In this document: in pieces, positions 1-10,228 of the stretch
Layout: each line of letters opens with the position of its first letter
Numbering within the stretch: the first letter of the stretch is position 1
Program-made: the position numbers and the translations under genes
The notes under the pieces: model-generated
Database searches by the model: none
What the model was told of the DNA's origin: nothing
What the model saw: the letters and a program-made list of their open reading frames with translations, nothing else
NCBI GenBank assembly: GCA_029204225.1
Contig: CM055113.1
Location: forward strand, 26,463,462-26,527,461
DNA from: Diphasiastrum complanatum
Lineage: Eukaryota > Streptophyta > Lycopodiopsida > Lycopodiales > Lycopodiaceae
Reading direction: 5' to 3'
Length of the DNA: 64,000 nucleotides

Positions 1-1238
1 AGTGAGTTTCAGTTCCGAAGGTGGCCGTCCCAAAATGAAGACCAACTGCTATAGAAGATCTCCCCTGAAATTGCCCTTTCCAACTTTTGACTTCCTGCTT
101 GCGTCTGGTGGGCGTTGTCGCAAATGAAACTAACCCAAGAAACAGGCTAGCCATCCATCCTTTGCAAACGTTGAGTCATTTCGTTGTCGTTCACGTGCGA
201 GTACTTGAACTGCAAATCCGCCGCACAGATTCTGGATATCGCTCATGCTCAGTGAGTTTCAGTTCCGAAGGTGGCCGTCCCAAAATGAAGACCAACTGCT
301 CCATAGAAGATCTCCTCTGAAATGGCCCTTTCCAACTTTTGACTTCCTGCTTGCGTCTGGTGGGCGTTGTCGCAAATGAAACTAACCTAAGAAACAGGCT
401 AGCCATCCATCCTTTGCAAACATTGAGTCGTTTCGTTGTCGTTCACGTGTGAGTACTTGAACTGCAAATCCGCCCCACAGATTCTGTAGTCCTCTTTGTT
501 TGATGGTATCAGCCTTCAAAAGAAAAGGTTCCTTCTCGAGCCATCAGCTCCTTGTATCACAAGCAATCATGCAAACCAGGCAAAGCACGAGTACTAAGAC
601 TCACCACGAATACGTACAAGTAAGACACTCAGGCAGGTTTACTAACAAGTAACAAAGACAAGGTCCCCCTTTGAGATGGTCCTGCCAACGGACCTTTGCC
701 TGGCCGCGCCCATACAAATCGATCACGGAATCAGCCCACATAGGACACCCCTCCAACTATCCGTGCTTTCACCATTAAGCAGCACATTGCCTCAGTCACG
801 CCCCACCACTTTTTGGTCGATAGCCCTTATAGCTAAACGATCGGCAGCTATCCCGCACCGGCAGCTAACCACCCGTGCTTTACACCCGAATTCGAGCAGC
901 ATCTCTGTATCAATGGTTAACCCGTACAGTTCGAATATGTCGCCCCGCACCCCACAAGGTACAGACCGTGCTTTCACCTCCCTAGGCAGCACTTTGCCTC
1001 ATCCGTCCTACGTGCAGACAGCGCCAGGCCCGAACCGCGAGAACTGACCGTGCTTACACCTCAAGGGCAGCACTTTGACTCATCAAGTCCCCCGTTCTGC
1101 CGACCACCCCGACCGTGGACGCACCCGTGCTTACACTGTGGGCAGCACCTTGCACAACAGTTGTCTTGATGAACCCCAAACCGTGGCCATTTCCGTGAGA
1201 TCCGCATAGCTGACCGGCCAGTCGGCTCTGATACCACA
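1..1238 (-). mobile_element. LARD element A, internal region (5' part, cut by window edge)
   Basis: This is the part of a non-coding LTR retrotransposon just downstream of its PBS, lying on the minus strand and running off the left edge. It matches 59711-60948 of element F in inverted orientation without any length change: paired coordinates always sum to 60949. A 250-bp tandem duplication (units begin at 1 and 251) is present. The initiator-Met PBS complement is at 1225-1236. Small open frames here encode no recognisable domain and their counterparts vary between copies, so I read the region as non-coding. Confidence 0.85.
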
Positions 1239-2483
1239 TGTAGCGCAGGCATCCCAAAGGGAGCCGGGAACCACGACTTAGCTTCCCAGCCTTCAACTCT
1301 TGCCATCCAAACCCACTTGACATACAAGCAGCCAACTCGCCAACAACGATCAGACTTAACCAACATGAAGTTCCGAAAACCAACATTGAGATCCAACCTG
1401 GCGCCATGCCAGATCGGGGGTCCCGATGTGGGTGACTTCCCTCCAAGCAAGCCGCCCGACATACATCAAACTTAACCAACTCGAAGCTTCGTTACAAACG
1501 AGTAACATCCATTCCAAGCAAGCGGTCTGACTTACATCAGACTTAACCAACTGAAAGCTTCGTCACGAGCGCTGGAAGCCAACCTGGCGCCACGCCAGAC
1601 TGGACAGCCATAAACAGGTAACATCCACCCAAGCAAGCCATCCAACTCAGCCGACAGGTTAGAGCCCGTTCCCCAAGAGCTTAACCCATTCACGTTCATG
1701 CAAGGAACACTCAGAACCACAAGCCGCGACAGATATGGAAACAACCAGTTCCTGAACCAAATGGTCCCGACAGCATACCGTTGGCGCCACGGACCGAATG
1801 GTCCCGACGGCATACCGCTGGCGTCCCGGGATACGACCCTCAGCTATGTGCCAAATTAAAAATTTGGAAAGCGGCCTTACAACTGGCGCTTTTACCGAAC
1901 ACTGAAACCCAGCAGGTAATCAGAGTCAGTTTGAGGAAAATCCCACTTTATTGATAAATCTGAGAAGGTTACATTTCAAGTGTGTGACCGACCCTAGTCT
2001 CCGGGGCGCTAGCATGCCAAGGCGAGAGCCATGACAACATTCCAGCAAGGGAGGCTGAGACTTGGTTGGAGCTCGCCCTGAGTCGCAACCCGCACTCCCC
2101 TATAGTATTGGTGTGATTCGGCACCTCCCCTCATAACAAGCACTCTACCTAAGCTGGTAAAGCACGTTTTTCTCTCTCTAGGATTTTCTCTTTCTAGAAA
2201 GTCATTTTCTCTCTCTAGATTTTATTGATCCCCAGGCTTCCTTTAATCATGCCTAGATCGTGTGAGGTGATTGCACATCGATCTGAGCTCTCTGGACTCC
2301 GCTAGAACCGATCAAAGATTTTCAGCCATAGGAACTTGGCGCCGGCTGGATTCTGGTCACAGTGGCGCCGGGAGCGGCGCCGGCGCCGTTGGCGCCGGGA
2401 GCAGCAGTGGCGCTGCTGGCGCCGGGGACATAGCTGGCGCCAATGGCACCGGAAGTAAAGCTTGTAAAGGTAGCTTTACAACA
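1239..2483 (-). repeat. LARD element A, 5' LTR (minus)
   Basis: A complete LTR of about 1,245 bp with TG...CA ends: on the minus strand it starts TGTTGTAAAG at 2483 and ends CGCTACA at 1239, followed by two bases and the PBS. It carries an AATAAA signal and a run of GGCGCC hexamers near its 5' end. The flanking bases at 2484-2488 (CATGC) would be one copy of the 5-bp target duplication; the other copy lies outside the window. It is inserted into LTR fragment B. Confidence 0.85.
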
Positions 2484-3332
2484 CATGCTAGCGCCCCGGA
2501 GACTAGGGTCGGTCACACACTTGAAATGTAACCTTCTCAGATTTATCAATAAAGTGGGATTTTCCTCAAACTGACTCTGATTACCTTCTGGGTTTCAGTG
2601 TTCGGTAAAAGCGCCAGTTGTAAGGCCGCTTTCAAAATTTTTAACTTGGCACATAGCTGAGGGTCGTATCCCGGGACGCCAGCGGTATGCCGTCGGGACC
2701 ATTCGGTCCGTGGCGCCAGCGGTATGCTGTCGGGACCATTTGGTCCAAGAACTGGTTGTTTCCATATCTGTCGCGGCTTGTGGTTCTGAGTGTTCCTTGC
2801 ATGAACGTGAATGGGTTAAGCTCTTGGGGAACGGGCTCTAACCTGTCGGCTGAGTTGGATGGCTTGCTTGGGTGGATGTTACCTGTTTATGGCTGTCCAG
2901 TCTGGCGTGGCGCCAGGTTGGCTTCCAGCGCTCGTGACGAAGCTTTCAGTTGGTTAAGTCTGATGTAAGTCAGACCGCTTGCTTGGAATGGATGTTACTC
3001 GTTTGTAACAAAGCTTTCAGTTGGTTAAGTCTGATGTAAGTCAGACCGCTTGCTTGGAATGGATGTTACTCGTTTGTAACGAAGCTTCGAGTTGGTTAAG
3101 TTTGATGTATGTCGGGCGGCTTGCTTGGAGGGAAGTCACCCACGTCGGGACCCCCGATCTGGCATGGCGCCAGGTTGGATCTCAATGTTGGTCCTCGGAA
3201 CTTCAAGTTGGTTAAGTCTGATCGTTGTTGGCGAGTTGGCTGCTTGTATGTCAAGTGGGTTCGGATGGCAAGAGTTGAAGGCTGGGAAGCTAAGTCGTGG
3301 TTCCCGGCTCCCTTTGGGATGCCTGCGCTACA
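2484..3332 (+). repeat. LARD LTR fragment B (3' part)
   Basis: The 3' two thirds of a plus-strand LARD LTR. It is colinear with 58862-59710 of element F with a constant offset of 56378, so no indels separate them. It shares with F a 71-bp tandem duplication around 2955-3090. The left end is where element A is inserted; the right end is a true LTR end (CGCTACA). Confidence 0.8.
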
Positions 3333-3731
3333 GTCACACACTTGAAATGTAACCTTCTCAGATTTATCAATAAAGTGGGATTTTCCTCAAACTGACTCTG
3401 ATTACCTTCTGGGTTTCAGTGTTCGGTAAAAGCGCCAGTTGTAAGGCCGATTTCAAAATTTTTAACTTGGCACATAGCTGAGGGTCGTGTCCCGGGACGC
3501 CAGCGGTATGCCGTCGGGACCATTCGGTCCGTGGCGCCAGCGGTATGTTGTCGGGACCATTTGGTCCAGAACTGGTTGTTTCCATATCTGTCGCGGCTTG
3601 TGGTTCTAAGTGTTCCTTGCATGAACGTGAATGGGTTAAGCTCTTGGGGAATGGGCTCTAACCTGTCGGCTGAGTGAAGGCTGGGAAGCTAAGTCGTGGT
3701 TCCCGGCTCCCTTTGGGATGCCTGCGCTACA
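3333..3731 (+). repeat. LARD LTR fragment C, internally deleted
   Basis: Starts in the middle of an LTR (GTCACACACTTG) directly after the terminal CA of B, which shows that B had inserted into C. GTCAC at 3333-3337 is the probable surviving target duplication. The fragment then lacks several hundred bases of the normal LTR, with the deletion joined at a short GAGT(T)G match near 3673, and ends at the normal CGCTACA. Confidence 0.75.
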
Positions 3732-3995
3732 GATGGCGGGAAGGCTGATCATTGGGCAGTTGCAGAATAGGCCCTGGGCCTCCCATTTTGGGCCTGCATA
3801 TGCCCCTGGTATCTCCCAGGGCCTCAAATATCCCAAGGTCGCAGCCACGTCAGCTGCCACATGGGGGCAACTATAAACCCATGTGAAATAGTCTCAGGCC
3901 CTTTGGAATGTCTCGGCCAATCAGAATGCTAGAATAGAGGTGAAGGGACTTACCCCCCATCCCATGTGAAACCATCCTTAGACGTCTGCAAGAGA
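3732..3995 (+). promoter_or_regulatory. Unique promoter-like spacer between two LARD LTRs
   Basis: About 264 bp unlike anything else in the window. It contains GCCACGTCAGC (a hybrid G-box/C-box element of the kind bound by plant bZIP factors) at about 3843-3853, a TATA-like CTATAAACC at 3871-3879 and CCAATCAG near 3918. It sits between the end of LTR C and the start of LTR D. It may be host promoter sequence caught between elements, or divergent internal LARD sequence. No gene follows it. Confidence 0.35.
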
Positions 3996-4494
3996 TGTTG
4001 TAAAGCTACCTTTACAAGCTTTACTTCCAGCTACGTCCCCGGAGCCAGCAGCGCCCCAGCTGCTCCCGGCGCCACTGTGACCAGAATCCAGCCGGCACCA
4101 AGTTCCTATGGCTGAAAATCTTTGATCGGTTCTAGCGGAGTCCAGAGAGCTCAGATCGATGTGCAATCACCTCACACGATTTAGGCATGATTAAAGGAAG
4201 CCTGGGGATCAATAAAATCTAGAGAGAGAAAATGACTTTCTAGAAAGAGAAAATCCTAGAGAGAGAAAAACGTGCTTTACCAGCTTGGGTAGAGTGCTTG
4301 GTATGAGGGCGGGGTGCCGAATCACACCAATACTATAGGGGAGTGCGGGTTGCGACTCAAGGCTAGATCCAACCTAGTCTCAGCCTCCCTTGCTGGAATG
4401 TTGTCATGGCTCTCGCCTTGGCATGCTAGCACCCCGGAGACTAGGGTCGGTCACACACTTGAAATGTAACCTTCTCAGATTTATCAATAAAGTG
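3996..4494 (+). repeat. LARD LTR fragment D (5' part)
   Basis: Begins with the proper LTR start TGTTGTAAAG and runs through the GGCGCC-rich block (here shortened), the CT/GA-rich palindromic segment and AATAAA, then stops at AAAGTGGG. From there the sequence continues as minus-strand LARD sequence. The join falls on GTGGG, which both partners contain, so this looks like a microhomology-mediated or template-switch junction. Confidence 0.75.
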
Positions 4495-5199
4495 GGCAGC
4501 ACCTTGCACAACATTCGTCTTGATGAACCCCAAACCGTGGCCATTTCTGTGAGATCCGCATAGATGATCGGCCAGTCGGCTCTGATACCACATGTAGCGC
4601 AAGCATCCCAAAGGGAGCCGGGAACCACGACTTAGTTTCCCAGCCTTCAACTCTTGCCATCCAAACCCACTTGACATACAAGCAGCCAACTCGCCGACAA
4701 CGATCAGACTTAACCAACTTGAAGTTTCGAAAACCAACATTGAGATCCAACCTGGCGCCATGCCAGATCGGGGGTCCTGATGTGGGTGACTTCCCTCCAA
4801 GCAAGTCGCCCGACATACATCAAACTTAACCAACTCGAAGCTTTGTTACAAACGAGTAACATCCATTCCAAGCAAGTGGTCTGACTTACATCACACTTAA
4901 CCAACTGAAAGCTTCGTCATGAGCGCTGGAAGCCAGCTTGGCGCCACGCCAGACTGGACAGCCATAAACAGGTAACTTCCACCCAAGCAAGCCATCCAAC
5001 TCAGCCGACAGGTTAGAGCCTGTTCACCAAGAGCTTAACCCATTCACGTTCATGCAAGGAACACTCAGAACCATAAGCCGCGACAGATATGGAGACAACC
5101 AGTTCCTGGACCAAATGGTCCCGACAGCATACCGCTGCAGCCACGGACCGAATGGTCCCGACGGCATATCGTTGGCGTCCCGGGATACGACCCTCAGCT
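4495..5199 (-). mobile_element. LARD fragment E (internal start, PBS and truncated LTR)
   Basis: Minus-strand LARD sequence: about 98 bp of internal region, the PBS complement at 4579-4590, and the first 607 bp (from the PBS side) of the LTR beginning at 4593. It stops at CCCTCAGCT (5199), where unrelated AT-rich sequence begins. No target duplication can be assigned because both ends are broken. Confidence 0.75.
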
Positions 5200-7029
5200 T
5201 ATACACCTAGCTGAGGACATTGGTGGATTCGTAAACCTAGCTGCTCTGTGATATTATACTACAGAAATTTGGATTCATTCCCTTGAATTGCAATTGAACA
5301 TAACTTAACGCCTTTATATCTTTCATAGAGGCTAGAGCTAGAGCAATTTGCCCTGCTCGTAACTCATCGAATTCGTTTTCTTCTACACCAATCCAGATTT
5401 CGCTCCACCTGCTTACTGGATTTTTTCTTTTCTTTTCTGATTTTTCCCTTGGATGTGCTTTTGTTGGGTTTGGATCTCCGATCTAGAATCGAGAATCGAG
5501 ACTCGAGAGGGAACAAGAGCTACAACGTAGCACAACTACCACAACAACAACAACAAGGAAGAAAACAAAGAAAGAGCGAAAAGGAAGAAGAGATGTTTAA
5601 ACGCCTTGGTTCTTTTATTATTTTTATTGTTCTTGCTGTTAATGAGAGGTGTTAATGAGAGGAGCGGTGATCAGGCCCTTCCAAAGGAATTCATTCAATT
5701 TTACCAATTGAAAGGCGAATTTCAAAACTTAAATTTGTCAGTCTCGGCAGGTATACCTATAGGGAAACAGGGGCCCCCTCCTCGAGCCCAAGGGCCTTAA
5801 ATTGGGGAAGGCCCTAGGATGGGGCCCGTTACTCTTCCTCGTTCCTAAACATTAACAATATAGTGTTAGGAAACATAACAAAATTTGCAAATGACATTAC
5901 ATTCCAATTCATCTTAGATTTGTTGCATTACCACTACAGATCAGAAAACACTGGATGCAACATCTTATAATATATGGCTAACACACAAAATAAGCTCAAA
6001 ATCTTATAAATATTCTATCTGATTCCCAAAAACAGTAACATTCAAAGGATGTTGATCGCTATTAACTTCTATCATCGCCAACATCCACGAACTACCAATT
6101 TGTTTGCAGATCATTCGCGATCCACGTTCATTCTTTCTTGCCGTAAAATCATCACATACACAACCAGCATTCAATTGTATACCTATGATCGTTTTGTAGT
6201 CCACAAATTTAAATTACTTCTGCAGATGGGAAATTTGAAAGAGTCATTCCTACTGTGCTTGATTGAAGTTCAAGCCCCAAATGTTGTTAAAGTAATTTGC
6301 TAATTAGAAGTCATGACGTTGTCCATATCTTAGTTGTCTAGTCTGCATTTTATATATGAATTTCTAATTGACTTCTATTCTAGCAATAAGTCCCATGTTG
6401 GAAGGCGTTAGGATAGGACTTGGATGTCCATATATTTGAGAGCTTCTAATAAACTTATAAAGAATTGGGTAGCTAGTTCAAAAGACTCCTCATCAACCAA
6501 CCCATGATTAGTTTTCAATTCAAAAAAGACCTTATAACAAGTGCCAACTAGGAAATAGAGTTTTTAGAGAAAGAAATGCCCAAGGATGGCCAAATTTAGG
6601 TGTGGGCAACTATAATCTATGTTCATATCAATATGGGAGTTTGTGCACATTAGTTTATTTATATTAGTGTATGGAAAATTGCTCTTCCTTGTAACAAGTT
6701 ATAAAAATGTTAGGAAAAGATGTGAGTATCATTCAAACCACACTTTACTATACTATCAAGCTCTCGCATCACAATATCTTTCAAGCATTCATGAGCAATA
6801 ATTTTGCAAACAAAGTATTTGCAATCATCACTTCATTCTTCACTTGCCATAAAAATCATCACATGCACAACTTTTGCACCTACTAAATTGCATGCCTACG
6901 GTCTCTTGTAGTCCACAAAGAAGCACACATTCAATAAAGTAGTGCATGTTATAATTGCTTGAGCTGAAGTACATATATACATATACAGTTTATATATAGA
7001 AGATTAACTAATTAACACAAAAAGGGCAA
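5200..7029. other. AT-rich intergenic stretch, no supported gene
   Basis: No frame has a domain I recognise. A CAA-rich segment at 5528-5556 gives a short glutamine run in one 68-codon frame, without further support. Two segments, about 6100-6215 and 6820-6925, are diverged direct copies of each other (shared pieces such as CATCACATRCACAAC and TTGTAGTCCACAAA), meaning an old duplication. The stretch 5200-5320 in one frame faintly recalls an AAA-ATPase helix but has stops and is too short to call. Confidence 0.5.
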
Positions 7030-7380
7030 TAATTGTGACTATTTGCAATTGAACACATTTATGTACTTGCTCACATTGTTGAGGAACTACAAATTTATCA
7101 CTTGACTAATATGTCCAAAGCTTAGTGTAGTCAATAACAAAATAGTTGTCCTCAACTTTCGTCGCATGTCATCAGGACCATTACAAATAATCTTAAATAG
7201 TTTTAATTACATCAAATTTTGAAAGTTTGAATTGCCTAAATCCAATTTCCAAGATATCATTGACCGTCCCACAATATCGTGCTTGGTCAACTCCCTTGAG
7301 TAATATTTGTCGTGACTCCACAGTCATATGCGTTTCTATTTTTATCAATGTGCTCCACAAGAAAATGTCGTCCATGCATA
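7030..7380 (-). pseudogene. DUF4216-domain relic (CACTA-transposon associated)
   Basis: The minus strand translates, with several stops and probably frame changes, to a series that matches the layout of plant DUF4216 domains: a stretch like YCGTVNDILEIGF followed by FKLSKFDV (the family has Y-G-V-x-x-I-I-E-L-x-Y followed by a V-x-L-F-K-C motif), then after about 25 residues DNYFVIDYTKL and FVVPQQCEQV (the family has a VDL-x-x-L block and a PF-x-LA-x-Q-A-x-Q-VFYV block). DUF4216 is usually found beside Tnp2 transposase in plant CACTA elements. Stops interrupt the second half and no Tnp2 partner or CACTA ends are visible. This is recognition by eye, not by alignment. Confidence 0.5.
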
Positions 7381-8149
7381 TTGTATTTTGGTACTAAAAA
7401 AAAAATAACGAAATGTATCAGTGAAATAATTTTGATTGATAATATATGTCAAGATGTGTTGAACATGTAAAATACATAATAAGTACTAGTTAAGCATGTG
7501 AGTGGTTTATTAGATATGGCTAACTTTAAAATTGCATCCCCTTACAAATTTCTCCTCTCTCTCTCTCTCTCCCCCCCAAAAAACACAAATCATCCTTCTT
7601 TTCCCAAAAAGACACAGATCATCCTTCTTTTCATTCTTCTTTTCCCAAACATGAGGAATATAATGACCTCCATGGTAGAGACTATGAATTCTTGCACTAG
7701 CCACCCTTCCACCATGCTGCCCTATGCCTTACCCTTCGCCTTACAAAGCCTTTCAATGTTTTCATAAATCACTCTAGAAGAAAACATCGATCGGCTATGG
7801 ATGATGCTTGGATTGATAATATCATGAGATTAATATTACATCACTAATAAATGATACTAATAGACTACGATCAACTAAAAACTAACTTATCAAGGCACAT
7901 TGCCACTATTGTTGTCTTTTGGCTTGCCCCATTGATCTCTTTGGATGGAATTTGTTTTTATAAGTGTTGTGGAAAAAATATGTGTAGTCGAGTCAAAGGG
8001 AATGCAAAGAAACTCAACAGAGAAGGAACTATGTTCGAACCGTCAGGCTTTGATGATTGATTCCTTACCCTCGGTGCATGAAGTACACCTAATATGTCCA
8101 AATCAACTGTATCGTGACAAAGATCACAACTGATTATATATCTCATAAG
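7381..8149. other. Intergenic, no supported gene
   Basis: AT-rich sequence with a short CT tract at about 7553-7572 and an adjacent near-tandem repeat of about 37 bp (CACAAATCATCCTTCTTTTC type, 7584-7640). Open frames up to 89 codons exist but carry no recognisable motif and overlap each other on both strands. Confidence 0.5.
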
Positions 8150-8942
8150 TGACAAAATTTCCAGAATTCACATGTGTGGGGAATGTCCACAAGAGTGACT
8201 GATCTTAATTAAGCTTTGTGATTGGCACTATAACTTGATTCTAGATTGATCAACAAAATCTAGTTAAGAAGAAATGGCTAATCCACAATCTAGCATGCTA
8301 ATCAACAGAATATAATAGCAATGAATCAAAGAATGAAAAAATACAAGATTTCAGTGTATGAGCATTAGCCTCAACACGAGTTAGAGAGAGAGAGCTAGAG
8401 AGATAACAAGCAATATTTGTTTAGATCCAAAATGGCATGAGATAGCTACAAAACTTGGGTTCTTCATCATTGATTGTGTGGAGAGCTATACATATTTATG
8501 GAGATTGAGGTAGCTTTAGGTAGAACCATATCTATCCATTCCAAAATGACATCTAAAGTGACATCTAGAGTCTATGTGACATTTGTCACTTGTCACGCAT
8601 GAAATTCTACCAATTGTTTACAAGTGTACTAGTTCTAACTAGAAATGTCCAAATCATCATGCATGTGTCCATTAAACTTTGTGCATGCCTTGCATGTCAC
8701 TATGGATCACTTACAATTAATGCATGTGAGTTGCCACGAGTTTCTGCAAGCATAATCATGCTAATTCTATGTCTACAAATTATATGCAAGTTGCATTTAT
8801 CAAACTAGATAATACATAACCATGTAGCTCGAGTTCTATGTAGGCCAAACTTGGCATTTTGCATTAATGAGCTACATACTTGCATGGTACAACATTTGTA
8901 GCAAGCCAAGAAATCAATATGGATTGTTTTTCAATTTTAACA
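8150..8942 (-). repeat. Copia H 3' LTR
   Basis: The end adjoining the coding region is clear: on the minus strand TGTTAAAATTG begins at 8942 directly after a purine tract. The far end is inferred at 8150, where the plus strand reads TGACAAAATTTCCAG, the same pattern as the LTR ends of E1 and N in this window. The resulting length is about 793 bp. There is no second LTR for confirmation. Confidence 0.6.
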
Positions 8943-8959
8943 CTCCTCCTAACAATGAT

Positions 8960-10228
8960 CTATATTGATTTGAACATGGATCTTGGTATAACTCCAAGGT
9001 TGGCTCTATGCTTGTTGAAGGAACTTTTGCTCAAAGGTTTGGTGAGCATATCTGTAATGCAAGATGATGTGTCGATGTGCTCCAATTTGATTTCACCTCC
9101 AATGAGCTTCTCTCTCACAAAGTGATGTGCAACTTCGATATGTTTGCTCCTTGCATGGAATATTGGGTTGTTGGCAAGGGCTTGAGCTGAAATGTTGTCA
9201 CACATGATCATAGGTATATTTTCTTCCATAATTATCTTTATCTCCACTAGTAACCTTTTGATCCAAAGCAGTTCCTTTGTTGTTGTAATGAGCGCCTTGT
9301 ACTCAATTTCACATGATGAGAGTGATAGAGTATCTTGTTTTTTGGAAAGCCAAGATATCAAGTTTCCTCCAAGATATATGACATAAGCACTTGTAGATTT
9401 TCGATCTGCTCTATCACTTGCAAAATCCGAGTCAGAATAACCAATAATAGAAAGATCTTCACTTTTATACAATAAACCAAAATCAAAAGTTGAAGATATA
9501 TATCTAAGCACTCTCTTGGCCTTTTTCCAATGATAAACTGAAGGATTTTGCATAGCCTGGCTCAACTTATGAACACTAAAGCTTATGTCAGGTCTAGTTA
9601 TTGTGAGCCAAATTAAGGAGCCTATAAGACTTCTAAAAAGTGTGATGTCCTCGAAGGATCTTTCATCACCTTTGTTAGAGTCCTTTACATTTTGCTCCAT
9701 AGGTGTTTCTATACTCTTACAATTCAACATATTGAACTTTTTTAACATTGAAAGAGCGTACTTAGATTTACATACAAAAGCTTTATCTTTAAGAAAGTCA
9801 ATCTCTAATCCTAGAATATAGTGAAATTTTCCAAGATATTGCATCTTGAACTCTTTTCCAAGTGCAATCTTGGTTTCCTCAACTAACTTGATACAACTTC
9901 CTGTCAGAATGATATCATCAACATAAATAAGAAGGATGACAATATCTTTATCAAAACACTTGACATATAAGGAAGGATCATAGTTACTAAGATTAAATCC
10001 TAGTGACTCAAGAAAGGTGTTAAGTCGAGAATACCATGACCTTGGAGCTTTCTTTAATCCATATAAACTTTTGAAGAGCAAGCAAACTTTTCCCTCATCA
10101 TGGATGAACCCAATAGGTTGATCCATATAGATCTCTTCTTCTAGATAGCCATTTAGAATTGCATTAGAAACATAGTCGAAAAACCCATTTGCAACCAATG
10201 GTATTCTTGTTGGATGGAAGATCCACAA
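8960..10228 (-). pseudogene. Copia H RT (C-terminal) and RNase H
   Basis: A 422-residue frame. From its N-terminus it has 28 residues of junction sequence, then the RT motif EEEIYMDQPIGF, the SLYGLKKAPRSWY block, the catalytic IYVDDIIL at about residues 100-107, the TRPDISF block, and RNase H1-type blocks (YSDSDFASD, STSAYVIYLGG, SSCEIEYKAL, FHARSKHIEVAHHFVREKL, DMLTKPL). It lacks the RT region between CKWVF and NAFLNG. The enzyme would copy RNA to DNA in the virus-like particle, but without the RT fingers it should be inactive. The overlap with the upstream frame marks a deletion of roughly 240 bp relative to E1. Confidence 0.85.

Noticed and set aside
1054-1479. Overlapping frames of up to 141 codons in LARD internal/LTR regions, recurring in many copies with similar products
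   Set aside because: The frames cross the LTR/PBS border, overlap one another on both strands, have no recognisable domain and are broken in sister copies. Recurrence is explained by DNA identity of the repeat.
5200-5320. Faint likeness to a CDC48-type AAA-ATPase segment (LAED...GGFV...LAAL)
   Set aside because: Only about 15 residues, needs a frame change and has stops; too weak to annotate.
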